This document shows, piece by piece, positions 1-7,694 of a stretch of DNA of 64,000 nucleotides (the first letter of the stretch is position 1; each line of letters starts with the position of its first letter). A program made the position numbers and the translations under genes. The notes under the pieces were generated by a model. That model saw only the letters and a program-made list of their open reading frames with translations, did no database searches and had not been told where the DNA came from. Source of the stretch: Halalkalibacter okhensis (GTDB taxonomy: Bacteria > Bacillota > Bacilli > Bacillales > Bacillaceae_D); NCBI RefSeq assembly GCF_000787375.1, contig NZ_JRJU01000022.1, positions 1 to 64,000 on the forward strand. The letters run 5' to 3'.

Positions 1-153
1 TTCGGTAGGCAATACATCTCGTTGTCTACCCTTATTGCGGCTCTTGCTCTTTTTCGGTAGGCAATACATCTTGTTGTCTACTCTAATTGCGACTCTTGCT
101 CTTTTTCGGTAGGCAATACATCTCGTTGCCTACCCTTTTTACGGCTCCCTCTT
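1..153. repeat. Tandem 52-bp repeat array, one hairpin per unit
   Basis: Three head-to-tail units begin at 1, 53 and 105, each opening with TTCGGTAGGCAATACATC. Units 1 and 2 are 52 bp with a few substitutions; unit 3 loses a few bases in its tail. Each unit holds an inverted repeat, GGTAGGCAA pairing with TTGYCTACC across a 9-nt loop. It is perfect in unit 3, has one G-U pair in unit 1 and is slightly decayed in unit 2. No ORF covers it. The array may continue left of the window. Confidence 0.8.
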
Positions 154-174
154 TTTCAGGCGTCAGTCCAACGC

Positions 175-212
175 AAACAAGCGCATTGGACGTCCAATGC
201 GCTTGTTTTTTT
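175..212 (+). terminator. Strong rho-independent terminator
   Basis: A 15-bp perfect stem (AACAAGCGCATTGGA with its complement) closes on a 2-nt CG loop and is followed by a T run on the + strand. It would stop a transcript entering from the left. It also lies beyond the 3' end of the leftward yheA and could block read-through there as a plain hairpin. Confidence 0.75.
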
Positions 213-241
213 AATATATAAACCACATAAGCAAATAAAAA

Positions 242-595
242 TTATTGTTGCTCAGGGCTTCCGTAGATTTCCTCTAATGGTTCTGTGATAATTTTGTTTA
301 CATCTCCAATAATTACACTTAAACGTTGCTCTGCTTCCATTAACTTTGAAATTAATTCATGTTGTTGAACAAGTTCAAACTGTTGTTGTGCTTGTTGAGC
401 CTCTTCTTCTGTAATTTGAACTCCTTGCATTTGCTTTTGTTGAAGTTCAAGTTGAAGCTTACGGAAGTTATCTAACATTCTTTTTGCAATATCATCAGCT
501 GCAATTTGCTCGTGTAATGATTTTAGCGATGTAAACTCTTCGCTTTCTGCAAGCGTACTCTTTAATTCGTGGGCCTTATCATAAACATTTGACAT
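242..595 (-). CDS. yheA: YheA, YlbF/YmcA-family small helical protein
   Basis: This 117-residue all-helical, Gln/Glu-rich protein matches the length and character of B. subtilis YheA (YlbF/YmcA family, DUF964). The middle (about 55-90) is a charged helix with a long glutamine-rich stretch, typical of the family's antiparallel coiled coils. YlbF and YmcA act in RNase Y-linked processing; YheA itself has no established role. An AGGAGGACATAC-type ribosome site lies just upstream. It is followed on the other flank by yheB, as in B. subtilis, which supports the name. Cytosolic; function unknown. Confidence 0.88.
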   Translation of the reverse strand: MSNVYDKAHELKSTLAESEEFTSLKSLHEQIAADDIAKRMLDNFRKLQLELQQKQMQGVQITEEEAQQAQQQFELVQQHELISKLMEAEQRLSVIIGDVNKIITEPLEEIYGSPEQQ

Positions 596-615
596 TATGT
601 ATGTCCTCCTAAAAA

Positions 616-634
616 TATAGTCCTACCGACTATA
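616..634. promoter_or_regulatory. Palindrome in the yheA leader
   Basis: TATAGTC and GACTATA flank a 5-nt loop, 21 nt upstream of the yheA start codon. It could be a small leader hairpin or an operator; no partner is known. Confidence 0.25.
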
Positions 635-723
635 ACATGTCCGCTATAGCATTTCATCCCATCGAGCTAATTTTGTACAAAAAATGTCGATCAATGTAGG
701 TATTTACTTAATCTCTCACTTTA

Positions 724-1893
724 CTACCCTAAAAGCATAATAATAAAACCTTGTATGAAGCCGATCAAACCTCCTAGAACGGCTCCAAGATACGTAATCA
801 TCTTAAATTCACGCTTGGAAATCGATAATACAAGCTCTTCCAAACGCTCAACCGAAAAAGTTTGTACCTGCTCTCGTACAATATCATCAAGATGGAAGCG
901 TTCCAGTAATGTTTCTAGATGTGTACTGAGCAAATCCAAAATCACTTCTACCCCTTTTGGTATCACGGTCGTTTCGACGAACTCCTCATATGGACCTGTC
1001 CACTCATTCATTGGTTTTTCAATTGTAGAGAAAAGCGGTACTTGTGTTTCTATCGTACGAGTAATGAACGCGACGATTTCTTTTTCATTTAAGAAGCTTT
1101 CCACATCTGCTAGCTTTTTCTGCTTCACTTTCACCCACTCCTGCATTAATAACTGCTGCAAGAGGTCCTGTGTACCATCATCTTTTAGAAATTTCAATAA
1201 CTCTGGTTGAACCTTATCCACTAACCGATCATTGCCAAGGAACATCGAAATCATATTTCCAAGAGTTCCTTTTTGAACTAAAAAGCGGTCAATCATTACA
1301 CTTAACCTTTCTTTGCCCTCTGGACTTTGCAGGAATGATTGTCCCCTTTCAAGAATATAGTTAGTTACAGTTGGAATTTGTTCATCCAATTTATGTTGTA
1401 CTGAAACTGGAATTAATTCATCCAGCGTATCATGGCGATTTTGCTCTATGAACTGAGAATACCCCCGCTTGACAATATCTTCTGTTTTGTTTACTAGAAG
1501 ATCTTTTAAATCTGTCACACCAAAGCGTTGTTCGACGACCGTCGTAATGCTTTCATTACTACTCATTACTTTTTGTGCTTCTTGTTGTAACCAACTTATC
1601 ATTCCGGTCGAAAAAGCCTTACTTTTTAACTTTTTCCCAAGACCTTCTGCCGTTAGTAAATAATCAACGACCATTTTTCCAAGCTGCCTAGCTAATTCAT
1701 CGTGTCTTTTTGGAATCAATCCAGGAGTAAACGGGACACGCCAAGATCCGATTCTCACTTCTTTATATGGGCGAAATAACATTTTTATAGCAAGTGAATT
1801 AGTTAAGCCTCCAATAATGGCACCAATGATAACCATAAAAGCAATTAAAAATATTGTTTGCAAATTGATAACACTCCTTTTTCCATTCACCAT
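724..1893 (-). CDS. yheB: YheB, DUF445 membrane-anchored protein
   Basis: The 389-residue protein has a transmembrane segment at about 10-31 and another at about 367-388, enclosing a long hydrophilic helical region. This is the DUF445 layout. The conserved N-terminal block GGLTNSLAIKMLFRPY and the GLIPKRHDELA stretch at about 60-70 are visible. B. subtilis YheB is of similar length and also lies next to yheA. Its role is unknown, though an envelope-associated structural role is plausible from the two ends being membrane-inserted. It probably forms its own unit or reads into yheA across a 128-bp gap. Confidence 0.88.
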   Translation of the reverse strand: MVNGKRSVINLQTIFLIAFMVIIGAIIGGLTNSLAIKMLFRPYKEVRIGSWRVPFTPGLIPKRHDELARQLGKMVVDYLLTAEGLGKKLKSKAFSTGMISWLQQEAQKVMSSNESITTVVEQRFGVTDLKDLLVNKTEDIVKRGYSQFIEQNRHDTLDELIPVSVQHKLDEQIPTVTNYILERGQSFLQSPEGKERLSVMIDRFLVQKGTLGNMISMFLGNDRLVDKVQPELLKFLKDDGTQDLLQQLLMQEWVKVKQKKLADVESFLNEKEIVAFITRTIETQVPLFSTIEKPMNEWTGPYEEFVETTVIPKGVEVILDLLSTHLETLLERFHLDDIVREQVQTFSVERLEELVLSISKREFKMITYLGAVLGGLIGFIQGFIIMLLG

Positions 1894-1992
1894 TTAGGCA
1901 CCTATCACATAGTATACGATACGACAATACTCCCCCGCTAGTTATTCACTGTGAACCCCTAAATATAATCAAGCTCTCTTTTACTTAACAGA

Positions 1993-2029
1993 GGGCATAA
2001 AAAGGGACAAATCCACCTTTTTAGTGCCC
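1993..2029. terminator. Hairpin with AAAAAGG/CCTTTTT core
   Basis: GGGCA-T-AAAAAGG pairs with CCTTTTTA-(G)-TGCCC with one bulged base. It lies between the divergent yheB and the + strand gene at 2118. It belongs to the family of intergenic hairpins sharing this inner core. No clear T tail follows. Confidence 0.5.
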
Positions 2030-2117
2030 GAATGCAACTGCTACTAAATCAAGGCAGACAAAAAGGTTCGCTTTCCCTTTTCTTATGTAGCAACACTATT
2101 CAAAGGAGGTCCTTCAA

Positions 2118-2585
2118 ATGAAGATTATTTCACTAAAGAGTCGCCAATGGGAGCAATATCGCAGACCGATCTTGAACTTTGTTAAACGTCATGATAAAGA
2201 CGCAGCAAAGTCTTGTTATTCTTGGCTTTTCAAGCTAAAGAAACACCATTTACACCAGCCTGGCACTAGTATTAAGTTAGCTCTTTGGGACGGAAAAATA
2301 ATTGCCGTTGCTGCCGTTTCAGATTATGGGACAACACATTCTGCCTTCATCATTGCTCCAAATTACTCGCAAACTGAAATTCAAATTAACCTTTTCACTG
2401 CTTTAATTAGCGATCTTGGAGTCTGTTATACAAAAATTCGTTATGATAACAAGCAGAAAATTAAATATGCTCTTCAAGCTGGACTTGTTTGTTTCGCTTA
2501 TTTACGAGGAGAAAATGATCAAATTTACCTTTGGTTCGGAGGAGGACATTGGCACACAGATGACATCACCGAAAAAGAAGCATAA
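2118..2585 (+). CDS. Conserved hypothetical protein, GNAT-like fold
   Basis: This 155-residue cytosolic protein is preceded by a near-perfect ribosome site (AAAGGAGGTC) 7-8 nt before the ATG. The order of a strand-like GKIIAVAAVSDYG (about 59-71), a second strand AFIIAPNYSQTEIQ (75-89), a helix, and a final KYALQAGLVCFAYL motif resembles the core of GNAT acetyltransferases. The usual acetyl-CoA pyrophosphate loop (Q/R-x-x-G-x-G/A) is not intact, so activity is doubtful. I do not recognise a named orthologue. It occupies the place where yheC/yheD lie in B. subtilis. Its stop codon is 2 bp before the hairpin of repeat module A1. Confidence 0.6.
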   Translation: MKIISLKSRQWEQYRRPILNFVKRHDKDAAKSCYSWLFKLKKHHLHQPGTSIKLALWDGKIIAVAAVSDYGTTHSAFIIAPNYSQTEIQINLFTALISDLGVCYTKIRYDNKQKIKYALQAGLVCFAYLRGENDQIYLWFGGGHWHTDDITEKEA

Positions 2586-2587
2586 TA

Positions 2588-2628
2588 GAGTGCCCTGAAA
2601 AAGGTGCTTTTCCTTTTTCAGGACACTC
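2588..2628 (+). terminator. Terminator-like hairpin of repeat module A1
   Basis: The 11-bp perfect core CCTGAAAAAGG / CCTTTTTCAGG is extended by GAGTG/CACTC after one mismatch. It starts 2 nt after the stop of the gene at 2118 and ends 3 nt before the folded element A1. Confidence 0.7.
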
Positions 2629-2631
2629 TAT

Positions 2632-2715
2632 GCAATGTGTGAAGCCACTGCTTTTTTCCAAATCCAGCTCTGAGTGGGTTTCTCTGAGCTGGATTGCAGT
2701 GAGCGCAGCCATTGC
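2632..2715 (+). repeat. Structured element family A, copy A1
   Basis: Helices: P1 GCAATG (2632-2637) with CATTGC (2710-2715). P2 CACTGC (2646-2651) with GCAGTG (2696-2701). P3 a 10-bp stem AATCCAGCTC (2661-2670) with GAGCTGGATT (2686-2695). P1 and P2 are separated by 8 nt on each side, TGTGAAGC and AGCGCAGC. The P3 loop is TGAGTGGGTTTCTCT, itself closed by GAG/CTC. Units A1 and A2 form a tandem array of about 135-bp period. Confidence 0.75.
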
Positions 2716-2728
2716 CTTTTAATTAAGC

Positions 2729-2892
2729 CCTGAAAAGGTGCTTTTCCTTTTTCAGGACACTCTATGCAATGTGCGAAGCCACTGCTTTTTCCCAAATAGA
2801 GCTCTGAGTGGGTTTCTCTGAGCTGGATTGCAGTGGGCGCAGCCATTACCTTTTATAAAGCCCTGAAAAAGACACTTTTCCTTTTTCAGGGC
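2729..2892 (+). repeat. Structured element family A, copy A2 with flanking hairpins
   Basis: This is a tandem copy of A1. The 5' hairpin (2729-2756) kept the right arm of A1 but not a complementary left outer arm, which shows duplication. The element is 2766-2849: P1 GCAATG/CATTAC has one mismatch, P2 CCACTGC/GCAGTGG is a perfect 7 bp, and P3 is partly decayed with the loop kept. A third hairpin (2861-2892, CCCTGAAAAAG with CTTTTTCAGGG) closes the array, giving hairpin-element-hairpin-element-hairpin. Confidence 0.75.
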
Positions 2893-2968
2893 ATTCGAAC
2901 GTCCCACCATTTAACCTTCTAATGGTATAATAAAAGTAAGCGTTTACTTAATTAGAGGGAGGTTCACT

Positions 2969-3184
2969 ATGTTAGCTCATTTTCAGTGGAAGGAATTACG
3001 CAATAACTTGTTACGTCGCGAATGGGCATTTTCATTTTTTCATGAAGGACAATATATGACAGGCGTGTATCATAAGGATGGGTCAATTAAATGGGGGGAT
3101 TCTAGTCTTTCTTCTGAGCAAAAAGCAAAACTTGAACCTTTTGTCCATGACTTAATGCTTTATCATGTATATGAGCAACATTAA
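2969..3184 (+). CDS. yheE: YheE, DUF5342 small protein
   Basis: The 71-residue protein matches the size and pattern of B. subtilis YheE: N-terminal MLAHFQWKEL, central GVYHKDGSIKWG (about 33-44) and C-terminal HDLMLYHVYE (about 60-69). AGAGGGAGG precedes the ATG. The function is unknown. yheE neighbours sspB in B. subtilis and does so here too, separated by two small genes. It is probably a small soluble protein with a beta-hairpin core. Confidence 0.85.
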   Translation: MLAHFQWKELRNNLLRREWAFSFFHEGQYMTGVYHKDGSIKWGDSSLSSEQKAKLEPFVHDLMLYHVYEQH

Positions 3185-3235
3185 TGAATAAAAATATGGC
3201 CACTTATACATGCTACTAAGAAAGGAGTGGTCAAT

Positions 3236-3406
3236 ATGGAAAAAAACAAAGGATCCAATTATGAAGGCCGTGATAGAAAGTTTGTCGATGTTGACCGAAT
3301 GATAAATGAAGGTCTTGGCGGAGGGACGACACACGGTCGCCAATCTGGAATCATTGAAGAGTCTCGTGGGGACTTAGAACAAGAAGATCCTCCAGCAAAA
3401 TCCTAA
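3236..3406 (+). CDS. 56-aa small acidic protein, possibly YozQ/DUF4025-like
   Basis: A short gene with a strong AAAGGAG site 9 nt before the ATG encodes 56 residues starting MEKNKGSNYEGRDRKFVDVD. A central glycine-rich INEGLGGGTTHGRQSG is followed by an acidic tail ending EQEDPPAKS. It is highly charged, lacks cysteines and membrane segments, and is likely disordered. The EGLGGG motif recalls the small YozQ/DUF4025 family, but I hold that only tentatively. A strong terminator follows 9 bp after the stop, so yheE and this gene probably form a two-gene unit (51 bp apart). Confidence 0.72.
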   Translation: MEKNKGSNYEGRDRKFVDVDRMINEGLGGGTTHGRQSGIIEESRGDLEQEDPPAKS

Positions 3407-3415
3407 CCTAATATA

Positions 3416-3456
3416 GCGGAAGTGTCTTTATACTTACTAGACACTTCCGCCTTTTT
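3416..3456 (+). terminator. Rho-independent terminator
   Basis: GCGGAAGTGTCT pairs perfectly with AGACACTTCCGC over an 11-nt loop and is followed by CTTTTT. It ends the yheE unit. Confidence 0.9.
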
Positions 3457-3489
3457 GATTTCACCTTGCGCATTTCGTTAATTCGAAAG

Positions 3490-3735
3490 TTATAATTCAT
3501 TAACAAGTTGGACAGTTGTCCTTCCACATTGAGTGCATTCTAAATAATGCGGGCATTGTTCGTCTTTTAAATCATTAGAAATGCCATTATTTCTTTTGGT
3601 TAAATCAATTGGCAAATAGGCGTCGTATTTTTCGTAATAATCCATAATACGACCGTAATCAACTTGCAACTCGTTGCATTGCGTACATTGAACCTCTAAC
3701 GTTGTCATTCCATTACAAACTGGACACATACCCAT
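3490..3735 (-). CDS. Small zinc-ribbon-like hypothetical protein
   Basis: This 81-residue protein is built around three CxxC pairs: CPVC near residue 4, CTQC near 17 and a C-terminal pair in CTQCG near 67, plus a nearby CPHYLEC. That pattern indicates one or two bound zinc ions. I chose the ATG encoding MGMCPVCNG because AGGGAGAT lies 6 nt upstream. The longer reading, 14 codons upstream, would cross the terminator of sspB. No named family is recognised. It lies 62 bp downstream of sspB. Confidence 0.7.
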   Translation of the reverse strand: MGMCPVCNGMTTLEVQCTQCNELQVDYGRIMDYYEKYDAYLPIDLTKRNNGISNDLKDEQCPHYLECTQCGRTTVQLVNEL

Positions 3736-3753
3736 TGATAATCTCCCTGTACT

Positions 3754-3780
3754 TAAAGAAGAGGTGAGCGAACTCACCCC
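3754..3780 (-). terminator. Terminator after sspB
   Basis: GGTGAG-TTCG-CTCACC (read on the minus strand) is followed by TTCTTTA. It sits between sspB and the zinc-ribbon gene. Confidence 0.65.
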
Positions 3781-3797
3781 TTCTAATCCATATCTTA

Positions 3798-4007
3798 TTA
3801 TTGTTGTGTTCCGCCCATTTGTTGTTCAGCCATTTGAACTAGGCGTTTTGTAATCTCTCCACCTACAGACCCGTTTGCACGAGATGTAGAGTCTGCTCCA
3901 AGGTTAACACCGAATTCAGAAGCAATTTCATACTTCATTTGGTCAAGTGCTTGTTGTACACCAGGTACAAGCAATTGGTTTGAATTGCTGTTGTTGTTAC
4001 TTGCCAT
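3798..4007 (-). CDS. sspB: Alpha/beta-type small acid-soluble spore protein
   Basis: This 69-residue SASP coats and protects DNA in the dormant spore and is degraded by the GPR protease at germination. The GPR cleavage region [11 protein letters not shown] (about 27-37) and the second conserved block [19 protein letters not shown] (about 46-64) are intact, and the N terminus is Asn-rich. AAGGAGGTGAG precedes the start. Upstream (about 4033-4060) sequences resembling a sigma-G promoter occur with mismatches. The name sspB is from synteny with yheE; other sspA/D-type paralogues would look alike. Confidence 0.93.
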   Translation of the reverse strand: MASNNNSNSNQLLVPGVQQALDQMKYEIASEFGVNLGADSTSRANGSVGGEITKRLVQMAEQQMGGTQQ

Positions 4008-4118
4008 TGTGTCTCACCTCCTTGTGTACTTATAGTGTGGTTATTTTTGAGTTTGATATGTAAAAAAAACATTGATAATTTATGGAAATTCAACATGACA
4101 TCACAATAAAAAGACTAA

Positions 4119-4168
4119 AATATCAAGGGCTCTTAACAAAGGTATAACCCTTGTAGTCCCTTGATATT
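4119..4168 (-). terminator. Terminator of the yng operon
   Basis: AATATCAAGGG pairs with CCCTTGATATT, and on the minus strand a T-rich tail (TTTAGTCTTTTT) follows. It lies 35 bp after the last gene of the operon. Confidence 0.8.
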
Positions 4169-4203
4169 TCAATCCCCTTCCCTTCTCTAAATGCATGTAT
4201 TTC

Positions 4204-5733
4204 TCAAACTGGATAGACAGGATGTTTGCGCTCACTGAATTGGACCTGTTTTGAGGAGTACGCATTAAACCGTTTCACTAATTCCTCACGCAGGTCATTC
4301 CCTTGTACAATTCCATCAATAATTAGCTCTGAAGCTAACCTATAAACGTCAATATCTGCTTTATATTCTTCTCGTTTCTCTTTAATAAATAATTCTCGCT
4401 CTTTCTCTGACAGCTCTTTTATTTTATTTGCATACACAGCATTCACCGCTGCCTCTGGTCCCATAACAGCAATTTGCGCTTGTGGAAGGGCTAAGCAACA
4501 GTCAGGCTCAAAAGCCGGCCCCGCCATGGCATACAATCCAGCTCCATACGCCTTTCGAACAATGATTGAGATTTTAGGAACTGTCACTTCTGACATTGCT
4601 GCAATCATTTTAGCTCCATGACGAATAATACCAGCTCTTTCTACTTTCGTCCCAATCATAAATCCAGGGATATCAGCTAAAAATAATAACGGAATATGAT
4701 AGGCATCACATAAGGAAATAAATTTTGCCGCTTTATCCGCTGAGTCATGGAATAATACACCGCCCTTAACCTTTGGCTGGTTGGCGATGATTCCAATCGC
4801 TCGACCATCTAATCTTGCAAATCCTGTAATGAGCTCAGGAGCAAATAATTTTTTTATTTCAAAAAACGTATCCTCATCAATGATGCGGTCAATTAAGTCA
4901 TACATATTAAAAGGAGCATTTTGATTCGTTGGAATGAGATCATCAATGCTTTTCTCAAACGTTTTCGCCTCTTTTGATTCTTTGAGATGAGAAGCTTCTT
5001 TATAGCTTGGTGGAAAATAACTCAAATAGTTTCTTGCTTGCGCAATGGCTTCTTGCTCTGAATCAGCTAGGATATCTCCGCATCCTGAAACAGAACAGTG
5101 CATTTTCGCTCCGCCCATTTCCTCAAGTGAAACTCGTTCCCCAATGACCATTTCAGCCATACGTGGCGAGCCCAAATACATAGAAGCATTGCCATCGACC
5201 ATGATCACCGTATCACAAAACGCTGGAATATATGCTCCTCCAGCTGCCGAGGGGCCAAATAACAAACATAACTGTGGTACTCTTCCAGACAATTTCACCT
5301 GGTTGTAAAAAATCCGACCTGCTCCCCTTCTACCAGGAAACATTTCGACTTGATCCGTAATTCGAGCTCCTGCTGAATCAACTAAGTACAACATCGGTAC
5401 ATGAAGCTTTTGGGCTGTTTCTTGAATTCGAATAATCTTTTCTACTGTCCTTTTCCCCCACGAACCAGCTTTAACCGTTGAATCGTTCGCCATCACACAA
5501 ACCGTCTGACCATGAATTTGCCCCATTCCTGTAATGACTCCATCTGCCGGTAAGCCCTCTGTCTCGCAATTAGCAAACAAACCATCCTCAAGCTCTGTTC
5601 CTTCATCAAGAAGGAGTTTCAATCTGTCTCTGGCAAATAACTTGCCCTTTGCCTCATTCAGCTTGTGATATTTTGGTGAACCACCTTCTTTAATTTTATC
5701 AACCTCATCTTGCCACTTTTTCCGAGAAGACAA
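4204..5733 (-). CDS. yngE: Acyl-CoA carboxylase carboxyltransferase subunit (methylcrotonyl/propionyl type)
   Basis: The 509-residue enzyme transfers carboxyl from carboxybiotin to an acyl-CoA, most likely 3-methylcrotonyl-CoA. It has the two tandem crotonase-like halves of the family. The glycine-rich oxyanion segment GPSAAGGAYIPAFCD lies in the N half and the AYGAGLYAMAGPAFEPD segment in the C half. The start is TTG, 5 nt after GGAGGGG, 12 bp beyond the stop of yngF. It works with the biotin carboxylase and the 74-residue biotin carrier encoded upstream. B. subtilis YngE (511 aa) is the closest match in length and operon context. Acceptor specificity is not provable from sequence. Confidence 0.93.
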   Translation of the reverse strand: MSSRKKWQDEVDKIKEGGSPKYHKLNEAKGKLFARDRLKLLLDEGTELEDGLFANCETEGLPADGVITGMGQIHGQTVCVMANDSTVKAGSWGKRTVEKIIRIQETAQKLHVPMLYLVDSAGARITDQVEMFPGRRGAGRIFYNQVKLSGRVPQLCLLFGPSAAGGAYIPAFCDTVIMVDGNASMYLGSPRMAEMVIGERVSLEEMGGAKMHCSVSGCGDILADSEQEAIAQARNYLSYFPPSYKEASHLKESKEAKTFEKSIDDLIPTNQNAPFNMYDLIDRIIDEDTFFEIKKLFAPELITGFARLDGRAIGIIANQPKVKGGVLFHDSADKAAKFISLCDAYHIPLLFLADIPGFMIGTKVERAGIIRHGAKMIAAMSEVTVPKISIIVRKAYGAGLYAMAGPAFEPDCCLALPQAQIAVMGPEAAVNAVYANKIKELSEKERELFIKEKREEYKADIDVYRLASELIIDGIVQGNDLREELVKRFNAYSSKQVQFSERKHPVYPV

Positions 5734-5745
5734 TTCAACCCCTCC

Positions 5746-6525
5746 TTACTCCCCCTGATAATTTGGTTTTCTTTTCTCTTGGAATGCAAGCAAGCCTTCA
5801 CGACGATCCTTTGTCGATATTAATTTTTCATAAGCATTTCTCTCGATTGTTAATGCCGTCTGCAAATCAACCTCTGCGCCTAAATCAATAGCTTGCTTTG
5901 CTTGCCTAATGGCAACTGGTCCATTACTTGCAATTTTTTGGGCAATTTCACATGCTTTTGGTAACACATCTTCTTGTTTTTCAACGTGTTCGACTAAACC
6001 TATTTCCTTCGCTTCTATCCCAGAAACTCTTGTAGCTGTAAAAATCAATTCTTTCGCCTTCCCTATTCCTACTAATCGAGAGAGCCTTTGTGTTCCACCC
6101 GCACCAGGGATAATAGCCAGGGAGGTCTCTGTTAAGCCATACGAAGACGCTTCGCAACCAATGCGTAGATCACATGCTAATGCAAGCTCTAATCCCCCAC
6201 CGAAGGCACTCCCGTTCATAGCAGCAATGGTCGGTTGCTTTAACGACGCAATTCGATTTATCGTCATTCCTATCTTTTGCACAGCAAACCTAACTTCTTT
6301 TTCATCCATTTCACTACGTTCTTTCAGATCAGCTCCTGCACAAAATACGTTTGTCTTCTCACTTGTAAAGATAATTACTCTTGCCTTCTTTGACGTTTCT
6401 ATACTTGTTAAAAAGTCATTTAGCTCACGTAACAATTGAATAGAAAGCGAATTTGCTTTCATTGGTCGATTCAGAGTTGCCAAAATAACGCCTTGATCAC
6501 GTTCTTCAATTAAAAGCGACTTCAT
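5746..6525 (-). CDS. yngF: Enoyl-CoA hydratase/isomerase, methylglutaconyl-CoA hydratase candidate
   Basis: This 259-residue crotonase-fold protein has CAGADL (62-67) and NGSAFGGG (104-111) forming the oxyanion hole. Glutamates at about 113 and 133 match the catalytic pair of true hydratases. In this operon its expected substrate is 3-methylglutaconyl-CoA, giving HMG-CoA for the lyase next door. A GAGGAGG site overlaps the end of yngG; the intergenic gap is 12 bp, so translation is coupled. Cytosolic. The general family is certain; the substrate rests on context. Confidence 0.9.
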   Translation of the reverse strand: MKSLLIEERDQGVILATLNRPMKANSLSIQLLRELNDFLTSIETSKKARVIIFTSEKTNVFCAGADLKERSEMDEKEVRFAVQKIGMTINRIASLKQPTIAAMNGSAFGGGLELALACDLRIGCEASSYGLTETSLAIIPGAGGTQRLSRLVGIGKAKELIFTATRVSGIEAKEIGLVEHVEKQEDVLPKACEIAQKIASNGPVAIRQAKQAIDLGAEVDLQTALTIERNAYEKLISTKDRREGLLAFQEKRKPNYQGE

Positions 6526-6537
6526 TTGACAACCTCC

Positions 6538-7440
6538 TCACTTCTTTTCGGCGAGTGCTACTTGAAGACGGTGACTAGGGAGCGGTCGTTTTAATTTTTT
6601 TTGAATCCAAACAGCACACTCTGTCATCTTCTCTAAGTCAACTTGTGTGTCGATATTCATCCCGTTAAACATATAAATCATATCCTCTGTCGCCACATTT
6701 CCTGATGCTCCTTTTGCATATGGACATCCACCCAGGCCTCCAACAGAGCCGTCAAACGCACGTACTCCAAGCTTGTAAGCTGCATAAACATTGGCTAACG
6801 CCGTTCCACTCGTATCATGTGGATGGAGGGCAATGCGAGATAGCGGAATGTAAGTGGCAACCTTTCTAATTGTATTTTCAATTTGGTTTGGTGTGGCGAT
6901 CCCAATCGTGTCTCCTAACGAAATTTCATCCACTCCCATTTCCATCAGCGCAGTAGAAATAGATAGCACTTTATCGACATTTACTGTTCCTTCATATGGA
7001 CATCCAAACACGGTTGAGACATAACCCCGTACTGTTTTTTTAGCTGCCTTTGCTTGCGTAACGACATTTTTTATAACAGGGAGTGTTTTATCAATTGTTT
7101 TATTAATATTCTTTTGGTTATGTGTCTCGCTTGTTGACAGAAATACCGCTACCTCATCAATTCCTGCCTCTAGTGCTCGTTCTAGCCCATATTCATTAGG
7201 AACAAGCGCTCCGAAAGTAACATGGGGACTTCGTTTGACCCCTTTTACAACCTCACTTGCATCTGCTAGTGCTGGGATCCACTTTGCGTGGACAAAAGAG
7301 GTTAATTCAATGTAGGGCAGCCCTGTATTGACTAATTGATTAATCCACTCAATTTTTGCTTCCGTGCTGACAATTTCCTTTTCATTTTGTAATCCATCTC
7401 TTGGCCCTACTTCGCGAATCTTCACTTCCATTTGGTTCAC
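6538..7440 (-). CDS. yngG: Hydroxymethylglutaryl-CoA lyase
   Basis: The 300-residue TIM-barrel enzyme cleaves HMG-CoA to acetyl-CoA and acetoacetate, the last step of leucine breakdown. VGPRDGLQNE (11-20) holds the metal-binding Arg-Asp. ALHPHDTSGTAL (204-215) supplies two histidines, and the signature GGCPYAKGASGN (237-248) carries the catalytic Cys239. The start is GTG, 9 nt after GGAGGA; an internal ATG three codons later is possible. It sits between the biotin carrier (29 bp upstream) and yngF. B. subtilis YngG is 299-300 aa. Confidence 0.95.
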   Translation of the reverse strand: MNQMEVKIREVGPRDGLQNEKEIVSTEAKIEWINQLVNTGLPYIELTSFVHAKWIPALADASEVVKGVKRSPHVTFGALVPNEYGLERALEAGIDEVAVFLSTSETHNQKNINKTIDKTLPVIKNVVTQAKAAKKTVRGYVSTVFGCPYEGTVNVDKVLSISTALMEMGVDEISLGDTIGIATPNQIENTIRKVATYIPLSRIALHPHDTSGTALANVYAAYKLGVRAFDGSVGGLGGCPYAKGASGNVATEDMIYMFNGMNIDTQVDLEKMTECAVWIQKKLKRPLPSHRLQVALAEKK

Positions 7441-7469
7441 CGACTCACTTCCTCCAAAATGATTCGTCC

Positions 7470-7694
7470 TTAGTCATCAAGCTCGATTAATACATCCCCT
7501 TCATCAACAAACATTCCTTCCTCTTTTAACACTGCGCTAACTGTTCCTTTGTCTGTGGATTCAATCGGAATTTCCATTTTCATGGACTCTAATATCGCAA
7601 TTTCTTGCCCAACATTTACGGTATCTCCAACTGTCACAAGCATTTTCCAAACATTCCCCGCCATAGCGGTTGTTACTTTTTTCAATGTGATCAC
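7470..7694 (-). CDS. yngHB: Biotin carrier protein (biotin/lipoyl attachment domain)
   Basis: The 74-residue stand-alone biotinyl domain has the attachment loop LESMKMEIPIE, with Lys39 as the expected biotin site. This ESMKM form replaces the commoner EAMKM. It shuttles carboxyl groups from the biotin carboxylase to YngE. The GTG start follows the stop codon of yngH directly (TGA then GTG, no gap), so translation must be coupled; the ribosome site lies inside the end of yngH. Size matches B. subtilis YngHB. Confidence 0.93.
   Translation of the reverse strand: MITLKKVTTAMAGNVWKMLVTVGDTVNVGQEIAILESMKMEIPIESTDKGTVSAVLKEEGMFVDEGDVLIELDD

Noticed and set aside
1-153. CRISPR array
   Set aside because: Repeats are contiguous with no unique spacers, and no cas genes are present.
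755-1210. 151-aa + strand reading opposite yheB
   Set aside because: Shadow of the yheB coding sequence; Ser/Thr-rich antisense composition.
2628-2846. 72-aa minus-strand reading through the A1/A2 region
   Set aside because: It is internally duplicated because it crosses the tandem repeat; it has no ribosome site and is explained by the structured element.
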